From assembly GCA_030407315.1 (NCBI GenBank), contig JALQPE010002267.1, positions 54,777 to 118,776 of the forward strand: a stretch of DNA of 64,000 nucleotides, in the 5' to 3' direction. The notes below the pieces were generated by a model. The model made no database searches and was not told the origin of the DNA. It saw only the letters and a list, made by a program, of their open reading frames with translations. The DNA is from Asparagopsis taxiformis. Lineage: Eukaryota > Rhodophyta > Florideophyceae > Bonnemaisoniales > Bonnemaisoniaceae. Positions 29,885 to 39,998 of this stretch are shown piece after piece. The position numbers were made by a program, and so were the translations under genes. The stretch's first letter is position 1, and every line of letters starts with the position of its first letter.

Positions 29885-30097
29885 ATGGACTTTCCCGAAC
29901 GACCAGGCACAGGCAACGAAGGCAACGACGGCCCCGGTCGACCGCCACGCAAGCAATTGGCAAACGACTCCGATGCTGCTGATGACGTTGCCATAGATGC
30001 TTTTGGTGATAGCACTGACCTCCCCTTCCTAGTCTTTCTCATATTCGCTGCCATGCTTGTGGAGTACTTCCGCTCCATTTTCGTCTGCACATGTTGA
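29885..30097 (+). CDS. Small single-pass tail-anchored-like protein, unknown
   Basis: The predicted 70-aa protein starts MDFPERPGTGNEGNDGPGR. It has a charged middle (PPRKQLANDSDAADD) and ends in a hydrophobic segment (LPFLVFLIFAAMLVEYF) with a short tail containing two Cys. It resembles small subunits or tail-anchored proteins by shape only, and I recognise no family. The case for coding is the open frame, a reasonable ATG and a well-formed membrane segment near the C-terminus. A longer start at 29693 gives 134 aa. Confidence 0.45.
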   Translation: MDFPERPGTGNEGNDGPGRPPRKQLANDSDAADDVAIDAFGDSTDLPFLVFLIFAAMLVEYFRSIFVCTC

Positions 30098-30332
30098 ACC
30101 AACCAATGTGCCTCACATGCTGTTCAAGTCCCGCCGCTTCTTTGCACGCAACCTACTATCAATTGACGTCTTTCAGCGCTTTCATCTGTAATCTCCCATC
30201 CGCATCCGCTTGCGCAGTAAAGCTGTCAGTGTATTCATAGAAATAAATGTTTCAACTCTCGTATCGTTCAAAACTTGATACACAGTGACCGTCGCCTCGT
30301 GCATGCATCTGCAGAGTAGACAATGATTCATT

Positions 30333-32348
30333 TCACATATTCACACTATCTCCTGTTCCATTTTCCGTAACTATAGAGCGCGCTTTCTTAACTTCGCGCC
30401 CGCTTTTGTTCTTGTCTTCTCCAACCTCCAGTGATCTCTTTTTCCCGCCAATCTCGGCATGCGCAGTATCTTTCTCTGCCGTACGTTCAGAGCTTCCCCG
30501 CACGTCTCCTGCCGCTGCTTCAACTTCGACTTCGATAATTTCGTCATCGACATCTTCTGCTTCGCTCTCGGCTTTACCGTTCTGAGTACCGTTTGCCTCA
30601 GCTTTAGGCGCGTCCCCGTCTAGTTTAAACCTCACGTTTTCATAGACTTCCGCCAGCTGTCCTTCTTCAACATGGTTTACGTGAACAGTACACGTAAACT
30701 TTTGTGCGAAATCTTCCACCACAAGTTGACTTCCATTTTCCACTCGCAAATCTTTCAGTACTTTTAGCTCATTCGCCTCGTACATCTCAATCTCGTCATC
30801 TTCCAAACCTGCCCCACACTCGAACAACGTATTATTGAATTCACCAGTTGTTACATTTACAGACGGCTCCAGCACACACATCTTTTTCTTCAGCACATAG
30901 TTTATAAGTGTCTGGAGAGTGGTCTTTTCTACGTCAATCGAAAGATGCAACTGACCCTTAGAACATACAAAACACTTCTTGTTCGGAGGTTGCAATCTCT
31001 CAGGACACAGTATTTTCTTCACACGATTTCCTGTCGGAGCCTTGCTGACAAACGTTGTCAGGGACTCTTTCAGATCGCCGTCGTTGACTACCACTTTCAG
31101 GGCCTCAAGTACAATCAATCCACCTACCATAGCATTCGTCGTAGCAATGGCATGCACAATATTGCCGGCGATCCCTTTTACAGAGAAAGGACTTTGTAGC
31201 TGTACACCATACGCATATGCTCTTAAATTGGATGCTGAAACCACGAACGAGAGCGCGTCGACATCATCTTTGTCAAACGACAAAGATCCGATTTCTGAAG
31301 CTCGCTTGTCCACAATTTTGATTAGCGTAGCCTTAAAAATTGCTGCACTTTCCTCTTCTGTCCATACGCGCTGTTCTAACAAGTTGAGATTTTCAACATT
31401 CATCGTCCGCTCCCTTGCAACCTTATTGACGTCGTAAACGAGTGGTGGCTCACGTTCTTTCCACAAATCTGTCATCATGCGTTGCTGCTGAATGTCATCA
31501 ACAAACACACGTTCACAAACACGAGTGGCAAATACGGCGGCCGGCTCACCCTGCGAGTAGCGCACTTTTTTCGTACTTGGTTTCCGTTTCGGAGAGCCTG
31601 AAGACTGCTTTTCGGTAGCTTGCTGTGGTTGGATGGTATCATGATCTGTCTCCGGAGATTGTTCAGAGGGTTGCGCACCACCGTCTAGATCCTTGAGAAC
31701 ATTACCGTCGTCATCAGCACCAAAGATGAGTTCATAGAGAAACTTTGCCCACACGACACAATGCACTGGCTTGTCTGGTGTCGAGCGAATGGTACACACA
31801 GCATAACTCTTCTGCGGAGGCTTTTCGGTGCAGTCGTAACACTCTACGCCCTTGCCAATAACTGAACACTGACCATTATAGCCAGTGCTACCACTTTCAA
31901 CCAATGGGACAGCAGCTGCAAGACACATGCGATTGACATGGCGACGTGCTTCGAGATTATCCAATGCGTTGCATACAAGAGCAAATGATTGGAAGAAGGG
32001 AATATCAAAACGAGCTTCCTTGACATTGCCCATAATGCCTTCAATTTTAGTATCAGGCAGCATAGCGCGAATAGATGCGGCGGCTTCAGTAGCTTTGGAT
32101 TTGCCGACATGCTTTTTTCGGAAGAGAAACTGACGATTTAAATTGGAGACATCAATAGTATCGAGATCAATAAGAGTGATGGATGCGAAGCCGACGCAGG
32201 CCAGATTTTTGACGAGTTCACAGCCTACGCCACCGGCACCGACAACGAGGATTCGCGCCTGACGAATCTTAATTGCGGAGGCGGGACCATAGAGGAGGTC
32301 CAAGGCGCCGTCGGATGCAAATGTCGCAGGCTGTGGTTGAGTCAACAT
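30333..32348 (-). CDS. UBA2: SUMO-activating enzyme subunit 2 (UBA2/SAE2)
   Basis: This 671-aa catalytic half of the SUMO E1 adenylates and thioester-binds SUMO, in the nucleus with SAE1. It has the ThiF nucleotide-binding region (ARILVVGAGGVGCELVKNL), DLDTIDVSNLNRQFLF and the catalytic Cys185 (SYAVCTIRSTP). Zinc-binding pairs are CYDC (170, 173) and CFVC (near 465). The spacing from Cys170 to Cys185 equals that in human UBA2. A ubiquitin-fold domain and an acidic/Lys-rich tail (KKRSLEVGEDK, KKAR) follow, the latter like the nuclear localisation tail. A Ser/Pro/Lys insertion lies about 225-280. The DeSI-like gene at 17.8 kb may act on the same modifier, but the genes are not linked. Confidence 0.95.
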   Translation of the reverse strand: MLTQPQPATFASDGALDLLYGPASAIKIRQARILVVGAGGVGCELVKNLACVGFASITLIDLDTIDVSNLNRQFLFRKKHVGKSKATEAAASIRAMLPDTKIEGIMGNVKEARFDIPFFQSFALVCNALDNLEARRHVNRMCLAAAVPLVESGSTGYNGQCSVIGKGVECYDCTEKPPQKSYAVCTIRSTPDKPVHCVVWAKFLYELIFGADDDGNVLKDLDGGAQPSEQSPETDHDTIQPQQATEKQSSGSPKRKPSTKKVRYSQGEPAAVFATRVCERVFVDDIQQQRMMTDLWKEREPPLVYDVNKVARERTMNVENLNLLEQRVWTEEESAAIFKATLIKIVDKRASEIGSLSFDKDDVDALSFVVSASNLRAYAYGVQLQSPFSVKGIAGNIVHAIATTNAMVGGLIVLEALKVVVNDGDLKESLTTFVSKAPTGNRVKKILCPERLQPPNKKCFVCSKGQLHLSIDVEKTTLQTLINYVLKKKMCVLEPSVNVTTGEFNNTLFECGAGLEDDEIEMYEANELKVLKDLRVENGSQLVVEDFAQKFTCTVHVNHVEEGQLAEVYENVRFKLDGDAPKAEANGTQNGKAESEAEDVDDEIIEVEVEAAAGDVRGSSERTAEKDTAHAEIGGKKRSLEVGEDKNKSGREVKKARSIVTENGTGDSVNM

Positions 32349-32952
32349 TTGGAATGAAAAGGTGCCAAGAGCGCCGCGGGCGGTCTGGAGAAAGGCGGCG
32401 GTGGCAGTGGCGAGGGAGACGGGCGCGCACAGACAGACGGTGCCGCGGAAGAGTTGAGAGCGGACGCGGCGAAACGGTACTGTACACTGTGGCGTTACAA
32501 GGGCAGATCATGAGACTTGTGATTGAAAAACCATCCGAGTCGAGCCTATGTACTTGATCCAAACGAAAATATTTGAAAATATTTTGATATTTTGGATGTG
32601 TCCCATAACCACGTCATGTTTGCTCAACTCTAACATGGTGCACTCTCGACTGCGTTGCTTCGCGGCAGCGTCTGCTCGCACTGCCACCGTTCGCCATCGC
32701 ACAGTCGCGCTTCTTGTCCGTTTAGCTTGTCACTCTTGTACAGTTGTGGCAACGCACTGTTTCCAAACCACATTTCCCTCTGGTGGAATCCAATGTTTAC
32801 GCCGCGTTGCCCATCTCTATTTTGTTCCATTTCTCAGCTTCAGGCCTCGTTCGAGAGGATGCGACAGCCCCATAATATCTCCTATCCATTGACGTAGCCA
32901 CACACGAGTATGTCACCTAGCTGAATTGCTGCTTCATCTTCGATCACTGCAA
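32349..32952. other. Divergent intergenic region, UBA2 and LRR gene
   Basis: 604 bp with both promoters. A strongly AT-rich stretch at 32560-32600 has overlapping near-palindromic AAATATTT/AATATTTT words. No gene was seen. Confidence 0.45.
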
Positions 32953-34800
32953 ATGAATCAACCATTCGAGCCACAACATTGCAAGCGCTCTACTTCATCG
33001 AGTAGACAGCGCCAATCTAGAAATACATCCACCTCCGTGTACGCTTCCAACTCCAATAGGAATTACTTTCCAACACCTTCAAGAAATGACGACTTCTCCT
33101 GCCAACCGGAAGACGTTACACCGAATCGAACGTCTTCTGATAGACACCGTTTTCGCAATAACAACAGCGCCCACTCCTCAGTGCGAAGCCCACCAACATA
33201 TGACGGCTATGGTGGTGGAACACGTGATAAGATACCTACTAACACGTTCTACGCCCCCAATCATTCTAGGCACATCTCCCCAGATCAATCACAGCACCGC
33301 AGACTTCCAAGCTTTCAACCTTCCCATATGGCGCAAAATGGACACAGATTTAGCAATGCCCCAAATCTGCGCGAATCTATGCACCCATCACAGCGACCGA
33401 CTCACCCAACGCGCAATCCCGCCTCTTCTTCCTATTTGCCTCGCAAAGTTGACGTAGTTGCAGACGCCTTTCCTTCGAGGAACCAGGAGCACAAAGTGCA
33501 CTATTCAGCTATTGCCAACCCAATGGAACGAAAGCGAGAACCAGAGCAGCCCGTTCCACAAACATCACTGCAACCAAAGCGAGTTCCTCAAGCTCCGGAC
33601 GAAAGAGATATGAATTTGTTCGGAGGCTCTCCAAAAGGAGGCCCAACCAAGCGGGGCGCCGGAAGGAATACAACAAGTGCTGTCGTTGATCTGGATGGAA
33701 ATGCAGACGATCAAAAAGCTGTTTTACCTTCTGGTAGGCCTGCCGCCGAAGTCGAACAACGCAGTCGTACTAAAACTACGGCAAAGCCATCGGTTCCTCC
33801 ACTGAAGTCAGTACCAAAGTCACGATCCTCCTCTCGAGAATCGAACGTAGCGAAACCACTTACGCGAGCTCCTCAGCGACACAAAATTCGGTCGGCGCCA
33901 GTTGGGAGTCCGCCAAAGGCTAAGAGAAAACGCAAAGTGTCGGAGAATGATGCGCCTGTTAATGTTGATACTAGAGCTGTTTCCACACCAACGAAAGAAT
34001 CAAAGACAAATGTTCCACCTGCCATGTCAAGCAATTGGACTATCAAAATTGACACAAATGCGCTCGCCGACAAGTTCAAAACGGATGTGGAGAAACATCC
34101 TGGTATTGTCGACCTGCCATTACAGGGCTTGACTAGTGCCGATTTGCATGAATTGCTGAAGGATCTACAACCGTCTGAAAGAGTAGAGAGGCGGTTGAAT
34201 TTGCAACTGAACCAGCTTACGAGACTGGATGAGGTGCTGTGCCGTCGACTGTTAGACTTTGAGCCGTCATCAATTAACCTGTCTTGCAATCAAATTCAAA
34301 GTTTGCCAAAAAATGTATCGTCGTTCCAGCACTTGCGTATCCTCGACCTGTCGCGGAACAAGTTGAAGGAAATACCTGAACAAATATGCCAGCTGGACAA
34401 TCTGGAAGTACTAGCTTTGAGCTACAATGAAATCGAAAAACTACCGGCTGGGTTCTACGCACTGAAAAAGCTTGCTATCCTAAACATGCGTGGGAATCGG
34501 TTGGTGCGCTTGCCGGAAGATTTTTCAAGCGAAGGTTGCGAATTGGATACGCTAGACGTATCAGAAAACAGGGAGTTTGAGTGTCTTCCGCAGTGTGCGA
34601 TACATTGGACAAAACTTGAAGATCTGCAGATCGAAGAAACACGCTTCGAAGGGTATTTACAAAAGCAAGATCGCGCTGTCACTGCAATCCAACTAGCGAA
34701 GAGCTATGCGGGGAAAACGGTAGAAGCACTGATGGAAAGACAGGGAGGGAAATGTTCGAAAGCAACTAAAGACACTGCCTCAAATGTCGTGTCTCTGTAA
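32953..34800 (+). CDS. Leucine-rich-repeat protein with long disordered N-terminus
   Basis: The 615-aa protein has about 370 residues of Ser/Arg/Pro-rich disordered sequence (with RKRKVSEND, a likely nuclear signal). About seven LRRs follow: INLSCNQIQSLPKNV, LRILDLSRNKLKEIPEQI, LEVLALSYNEIEKLPAGF, LAILNMRGNRLVRLPED and LDTLDVSENREFECLP. They are of the intracellular Ras/PIRL type. The end has a Lys-rich tail. Function cannot be inferred beyond protein binding. The ATG at 32953 is preferred over 32926. Confidence 0.75.
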   Translation: MNQPFEPQHCKRSTSSSRQRQSRNTSTSVYASNSNRNYFPTPSRNDDFSCQPEDVTPNRTSSDRHRFRNNNSAHSSVRSPPTYDGYGGGTRDKIPTNTFYAPNHSRHISPDQSQHRRLPSFQPSHMAQNGHRFSNAPNLRESMHPSQRPTHPTRNPASSSYLPRKVDVVADAFPSRNQEHKVHYSAIANPMERKREPEQPVPQTSLQPKRVPQAPDERDMNLFGGSPKGGPTKRGAGRNTTSAVVDLDGNADDQKAVLPSGRPAAEVEQRSRTKTTAKPSVPPLKSVPKSRSSSRESNVAKPLTRAPQRHKIRSAPVGSPPKAKRKRKVSENDAPVNVDTRAVSTPTKESKTNVPPAMSSNWTIKIDTNALADKFKTDVEKHPGIVDLPLQGLTSADLHELLKDLQPSERVERRLNLQLNQLTRLDEVLCRRLLDFEPSSINLSCNQIQSLPKNVSSFQHLRILDLSRNKLKEIPEQICQLDNLEVLALSYNEIEKLPAGFYALKKLAILNMRGNRLVRLPEDFSSEGCELDTLDVSENREFECLPQCAIHWTKLEDLQIEETRFEGYLQKQDRAVTAIQLAKSYAGKTVEALMERQGGKCSKATKDTASNVVSL

Positions 34801-35379
34801 AGTATATGTCGTGTCGTTACGAACAAGGTTTGTATGTAGCTAGAAGCGAATTGGTGTGAATCGTCTCGATATGACGGAATCAGCACGAGCTGATGGGGCG
34901 TTTCATCAAAAAACGTGGCACCTCGGGTCGGTGATGTATATTTCAATGATGTCCAAATTGATACGCAAGATCGGACGCGTTCTGAAATGGCTGTGCCAAT
35001 AACAGTTTTAAGAGCGTTCCCGTTTACAATTACCTGGCGTCAACTCTGAACGCCGCGGTCATGTTTGACCATGAGTGCCGAGTCAAGTGGTCGTCTACAA
35101 TCCAAGATCAACGCTGATGCAATATCTTGGACGTATTCCTTGAGGTATACCTGTTGGAAGAACAAGCATTGGGCCAAATCTAGATATGGTTCGGCCAATC
35201 AGCGCTCTGGTGTAATTTCCGTCAAATCGTGGAGAAAGATATTGGCGCAAAAATTCCAAAATGTCTAAAAGGGCAACTAATCCTTCACTTGTTTCCTGAA
35301 TCGTCACCAGATCAACAGGCCCAAATTCCCAATCTCGTTCCGACACACTCTCCTGATTTCACTGACTTCAGCCAGCGTC
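34801..35379. other. Intergenic, LRR gene to UMP/CMP-type kinase
   Basis: 579 bp. Short ORFs (67-118 codons) on both strands are unremarkable. The region should hold the 3' UTR and the next promoter. Confidence 0.45.
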
Positions 35380-36087
35380 ATGAGTCCAATTCCATCTTTT
35401 ATCCCAGCAATAGCCCATCCTCGTCGAAAAGCCCGCCACTTGACTCCCCACGCATGCGCGCAGCGAGACAACCCCGCCGTGCAAATTGCGAAAGCCACGT
35501 CCAGCACTGCCATACCGCCCGTCGTATTCGTGCTCGGCGGACCGGGCAGCGGCAAGGGCACCCAATGCGCCCTCCTGCAGCGTGACTTTGATCTCGCACA
35601 GATCTGTGTCGGCGACTTGCTCAGACACGAGGCCGCGTCGGGGACGCAACTGGGACGTGAGATTGCAGATATTATGCAGAGAGGCGACATTGTGCCGGGT
35701 GACATTACCATGCGTTTATTGAAAGCGGCTCTTCATGAAAAGCAGGGCGCCTGTAAGGCTGTTCTCATCGATGGTTTTCCGAGGGCAATGGATCAGGCTC
35801 GAGCCTTTGAGGACGTGGTCACGACATGCTCTTTTGTTCTATTTTGTCGCTGCGACCAGGAAGAGATGGTGAGAAGACTACTGAAACGGGGTGAGACCAG
35901 TGGGCGTGCAGATGATACTCAAATAGTTATTCGCAAACGTTTGGCTACTTATATGGCCAAAACTATGCCTGTTGTGGAATACTATCATCAGCAAAATTTG
36001 TTGAAGGAGATAGACACCGGGGTCGGATCTCCAGAGGACGTATATATACAAACAAAGGCAATTTTTGATGAGACTTTCCCATGTTGA
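35380..36087 (+). CDS. UMP/CMP-type nucleoside monophosphate kinase, probable plastid form
   Basis: The 235-aa protein has the P-loop GGPGSGKGTQ (about residues 53-62), the NMP-binding VGDLLRHEAASGT and the IDGFPRAMDQA motif. Its short LID (RGETSGRADD) is typical of eukaryotic UMP/CMP kinases rather than long-LID adenylate kinases. It phosphorylates UMP, CMP or dCMP using ATP. About 48 N-terminal residues (MSPIPSFIPAIAHPRRKAR...) form an extension with an SFIP motif near the start, fitting plastid import. Substrate preference is inferred. Convergent with the Der gene (81 bp between stops). Confidence 0.88.
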   Translation: MSPIPSFIPAIAHPRRKARHLTPHACAQRDNPAVQIAKATSSTAIPPVVFVLGGPGSGKGTQCALLQRDFDLAQICVGDLLRHEAASGTQLGREIADIMQRGDIVPGDITMRLLKAALHEKQGACKAVLIDGFPRAMDQARAFEDVVTTCSFVLFCRCDQEEMVRRLLKRGETSGRADDTQIVIRKRLATYMAKTMPVVEYYHQQNLLKEIDTGVGSPEDVYIQTKAIFDETFPC

Positions 36088-36167
36088 TTTTTGCCAGTGC
36101 TCTAATCGATCAATGCATATAAATGTACTTCATTCCTATAACCAGTTTCGTTGCTTGAACAAAGTCA

Positions 36168-37739
36168 TCATGCTAGAACTGGAGCTTTGGATTTTCCTCT
36201 CCACACAATACGAATTGGCGTACCAGAAAATCCCAAAGCTTTCCGGAACTGACTCTCCATATATCTTCGGTAGTTGTCATGGAAGAGGCGCGGATCGTTC
36301 ACGAACATCGCAATGGTAGGTGGACGAGAGGCTACTTGCGTGCAGTAATATATACGACCCTGTTTTCCTGCCCTTGTAGATGGAGGTTTGTGCCATTCAA
36401 CTGCTTCTCTCAAAACTTCGTTAAGAACAGCTGTTGAAATTCTTCGCCTGTGTTGCTCCAAAGCCGCATCGACGTAACTAATAATCTTGCCAACCCTCTT
36501 TCGTTCTAGTACTGATATCAGTTCTATAGGTGCCCATGGGATGCACACTGTTCTTTCACGAATTGCGTCCATAGCATTCTCGTAGCTTTTGTTATCCTTC
36601 TCCACCAAATCCCACTTGTTGGCCAGAATGACACAGCCCCGACCTTCGTCAGCGATGCGGTCTGCAATCTTTCGATCCTGTTCGCTTGCTTCGGAGACGT
36701 CCAACATGAGTAGTACGACGTCAGCTCTTCGAATGGCTTTGAATGCACGGTTGATCATGAAGAACTCTGTACCAAATTCGACATTTGTTTTCCGCCGAAT
36801 ACCTGCAGTATCAACGAGTCGATATTGCTTTCCATTAACACTGATCATTTCGTCCACAGCATCTCTCGTTGTGCCCGGAACTTCGCTCACAATAGACCTT
36901 TCCCTTCTGGCTAGGGTATTGAGAAGGCTGCTCTTGCCGACGTTTGGGCGACCAACAATAGCGACATTGACCACATCTTCCTCGACATCTCCCTTGACCA
37001 ATGGCAATTCCAATACCAATTTATCCAGCAAATCACCGGTACCTCTACCGTGGATCGCACTTACGGGATATGGTTCCCCCAATCCCAAAGACCAGAATTC
37101 TGATGATGCGGCAGATGCAGAATCACTTTCGCATTTATTGGCAGCTATAAATACTGGAACATTCTTGACTTCCCTTCTGAGAAACTTTGCAAGCTCCTCG
37201 TCAAGAGGGTTGACACCAGACTGACCATCCACGCATAGTACAATTGCAGCAGCTTCGTTGATTGCAATCATAGCCTGCGCGCGAATTTCAGGAAGAAACA
37301 TAGATTCATCATCAAATACCAGACCGCCAGTGTCAACAATTTGAAATTCATAGCCATTCCAGGAAGCATGTCGATAGGTCCGGTCTCGCGTAATGCCGAC
37401 TACATCCTCAACAATGGCGCCGTCGCGGAATGCTTCAGCTAGTCGATTAACCAGGGTAGATTTGCCAACGTTTGGACGTCCCACGATGGCAACAATTGGC
37501 AATTCACCTGATGGACGGGTATCGGTGTAGCTTTTGGAATCATCTGGGGCAGCCAGTTGCGATTGTTCATCAGCTAACTGTAAATTGCTTCGCGTTTTGG
37601 CTCTTTTGCGGTCAACTGTGTAGCGAGTGCGAGAAATGCTCGGCAATGGAGTTATAAAGGAATGATGTTGAATGCCATGATGAGTAAATGCAGGGGATGT
37701 GCATGGAGCAAATGCAGTCGATGCGGAGATTGAGTGCAT
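36168..37739 (-). CDS. der: Double GTPase Der/EngA, plastid ribosome assembly factor
   Basis: The 523-aa protein has two tandem GTPase domains and a C-terminal KH-like domain, the Der/EngA layout. G1 motifs are [12 protein letters not shown] (first) and [12 protein letters not shown] (second), G3 motifs DTGGL and DTAGI, G4 motifs NKCE and NKWD. The KH-like end carries [22 protein letters not shown]. Der acts in 50S ribosomal subunit maturation in bacteria and plastids. The first 75 residues ([18 protein letters not shown]...) are a transit-like extension with an AFAP motif, implying plastid import of a cyanobacterium-derived factor. Confidence 0.94.
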   Translation of the reverse strand: MHSISASTAFAPCTSPAFTHHGIQHHSFITPLPSISRTRYTVDRKRAKTRSNLQLADEQSQLAAPDDSKSYTDTRPSGELPIVAIVGRPNVGKSTLVNRLAEAFRDGAIVEDVVGITRDRTYRHASWNGYEFQIVDTGGLVFDDESMFLPEIRAQAMIAINEAAAIVLCVDGQSGVNPLDEELAKFLRREVKNVPVFIAANKCESDSASAASSEFWSLGLGEPYPVSAIHGRGTGDLLDKLVLELPLVKGDVEEDVVNVAIVGRPNVGKSSLLNTLARRERSIVSEVPGTTRDAVDEMISVNGKQYRLVDTAGIRRKTNVEFGTEFFMINRAFKAIRRADVVLLMLDVSEASEQDRKIADRIADEGRGCVILANKWDLVEKDNKSYENAMDAIRERTVCIPWAPIELISVLERKRVGKIISYVDAALEQHRRRISTAVLNEVLREAVEWHKPPSTRAGKQGRIYYCTQVASRPPTIAMFVNDPRLFHDNYRRYMESQFRKALGFSGTPIRIVWRGKSKAPVLA

Positions 37740-38084
37740 GTAGAAAAGGTGGGGTGAAACGAGGTGATGACGAGTGGGTTGGAGGTGGGGTGTTTGACAA
37801 AGATGAGGAGGGAGATCATGTGTAGAATTTCAAATAGCGAATTACTAAACTGTGTATGTAATTAGAAAGTTGTGGCAATACTGGGCGCATCGGTGGCAAA
37901 TATAAATTCATTTACGCACAAAGTCATGTCGAGCGTTCCACGCCAACAATAATGAAAATTATGTTGGCGCTGTCGCCATTGCTGTGATTGCCTGTTTACG
38001 CCAGCACATTTCATTAGATATCACACTCTTCACCACTTTGTAGACCTGACCGGCTCGTGCTCATTTGCAACTGACCTTCCCCAA
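37740..38084. promoter_or_regulatory. Divergent promoter region, Der and HSF
   Basis: 345 bp between divergent ATGs. No TATA box or heat-shock element was convincing; an AATTTCATTA-type AT-rich patch occurs near 37850-37960. Confidence 0.4.
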
Positions 38085-39388
38085 ATGACAGCCACATCTT
38101 TACATGTGCAAACACCTCCGTTCCTCACTAAACTCTACCAACTTGTGAGTGACCCCGCGACAAATGCGCTCGTATCATGGACTAGTGATGCCGGTCAATC
38201 GTTCACTGTACACAAACCCAGTGAATTTGGACGCGATGTGCTGCCGAAATACTTCAAACACAACAACTTTTCCAGCTTTGTGCGTCAGCTCAACCAATAT
38301 GGTTTCCACAAGCAGAACCCAGACCAATGGATGTTTGGGCACGAGCATTTTCGAAAAACCGCCCCGATCTGCTTACCAATATTTCGCGACGGCGGCCGAA
38401 GCCAAACGTGATCCCGTCCACCCAAGCAGTGGTCACCGGTCCTCTCACTCAAAAAGCTGTAGTGGAACTGGGCAACTACGGCATTGAAGGCGAAGTGAAA
38501 TCCTTAAAGCGCGACAAAGACCTTCTCATCAAAGAGCTCGTCGTAACGCGCCAGGCAGAAGAGAAATTGAAGAACAAGTGCGACAATCTCGAATCAAGAA
38601 TGCAGGCGTTGGAAAACTCGTCAAAACAAATGCAGACTTTCATCATGCATTACTTTTCGCAAGTTTTGCAGCCATACTCAGACGCCATGGCATCGCGCAA
38701 GCGCAAACGACTGCCGTCCTCTTCCGCAGCGGATATGCTCGATATCATGGGCGATGACGCCCCCTCGCAAGTTGCGCATCCTACCCCTGCAGCGTCGATG
38801 GATACCTTGCGTGTTATGATGCAACAAATGCAGATGAATATGTCTGTTCCGCCCGTAAAGCCGCATGCTGTTACCAGCCCAAACGGCGCACCACACCGTC
38901 TTGTTGAAGCTAGCGAGAAACCGTCACAGCCCAAATTTGCGCCTGCAACCGTGCTGGAACTACCGCACGATGAATCCAATTCATCTTCAACTAATGGAGT
39001 TACACAACGAGACGACGCAGTAGAGCGACTAGATTTTCAAGTTCTTGGCGATGTCGCCGATCTGCCGCCGACACCAAACACGAGCCTCACTATGGACCTG
39101 CTAGAAAATGCATTGAAGTCACCGTCTGCACAAGGCAAAGGCGGAACTAGGCAAGCTTGTGATGAGCATGAATTCACTTTCACTGCTAACGATGGGCGAC
39201 CTGTAGTGTCGAGTCCAGGGAGTACACACAAATCGGAGGAACAAGCTATTGAAGAGTTTCTGGATCTATCTCCGGATGATTCGTTACCACCTCCCCTAAC
39301 GCATTTGCCCGAGGGCACCGACATTCAAGCTTTGGCACGAAAGATTGAAGGGTTTGGTGAACAAGGCATGAACGATGGAGGCGTGTGA
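38085..39388 (+). CDS. Heat shock transcription factor, with an apparent -1 frameshift at a five-A run (38354-38358)
   Basis: The DNA-binding domain starts at residue 9: [52 protein letters not shown]. It ends [15 protein letters not shown], but only the last part is in the frame one base back. The join falls inside GAAAAACC: with six A instead of five the domain runs on without gap, so one A appears to be missing. Then come a heptad coiled coil for trimerisation (about 135-185: [26 protein letters not shown] in part), a basic KRKR and an acidic C-terminus likely to activate transcription. About 434 aa if the base is restored. HSF binds nGAAn repeats. No GT-AG intron explains the shift. Confidence 0.86.
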
Positions 39389-39632
39389 CACTATGTAAGT
39401 ATTAGAATGAATTGAACAGTGGTACGTTTGATCAGTGATCTGGTCTGCATCTTCGAAAACGAGTGAGTGGCGGGTTGCAAAGCCCGCGAGCCGGCTGTTG
39501 TACACATAATGCTCGAGTAGAGTAGAAGCCGATTAGGTTGTACTTTCCTAAACTGTACAGACAATAATCTCCATATGAGCCTACAGTACGTGCGTCTTTC
39601 ATCCCCTCCAGATCATTCCCCTCAACCAAACG

Positions 39633-39968
39633 ATGGTTATCAACGCGCCCGTCTTTTCCAGCCTCTTCGATCACGTGCCGCTCAACGCCAGCGAGGAAGA
39701 AATAAAAGTTCTCGCAGAGTCGAGCGGGCTGGTAGTGGAACGTATTGTTTCTCACGGCCATAAGTCGTCCGAGTGGTATGATCAAGATGAAGTTGAATTC
39801 TGCTGCGTCGTCAGGGGAGCGGCAGATCTTCTTTTCGAGGGCTCTCAAACTGCGACACGAATGAACGCCGGCGATTGGGCGTTGATCCCCAAACATGCAA
39901 GACACAAAGTCACGTGGACGTTGGAATCCGAGCCAACAATATGGCTTGCCGTCAAATGGCGTGAGTGA
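39633..39968 (+). CDS. Small cupin-domain protein
   Basis: This 111-aa single-domain cupin contains VVERIVSHGHKSSEWYDQD, VVRGAADLLFEG and MNAGDWALIPKHARHKVTW. The usual HxH of cupin motif 1 is replaced by acidic residues around YDQDEVEF. Motif 2 keeps two His (PKHARHKV), so metal binding is plausible but altered. Similar small cupins are widespread in bacteria and occur in algae; enzyme activity is unknown. Convergent with the next gene, with only 30 bp between stops. Confidence 0.78.
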   Translation: MVINAPVFSSLFDHVPLNASEEEIKVLAESSGLVVERIVSHGHKSSEWYDQDEVEFCCVVRGAADLLFEGSQTATRMNAGDWALIPKHARHKVTWTLESEPTIWLAVKWRE

Positions 39969-39998
39969 GTCAACTTTATTAAACCCTACATTATCTAC

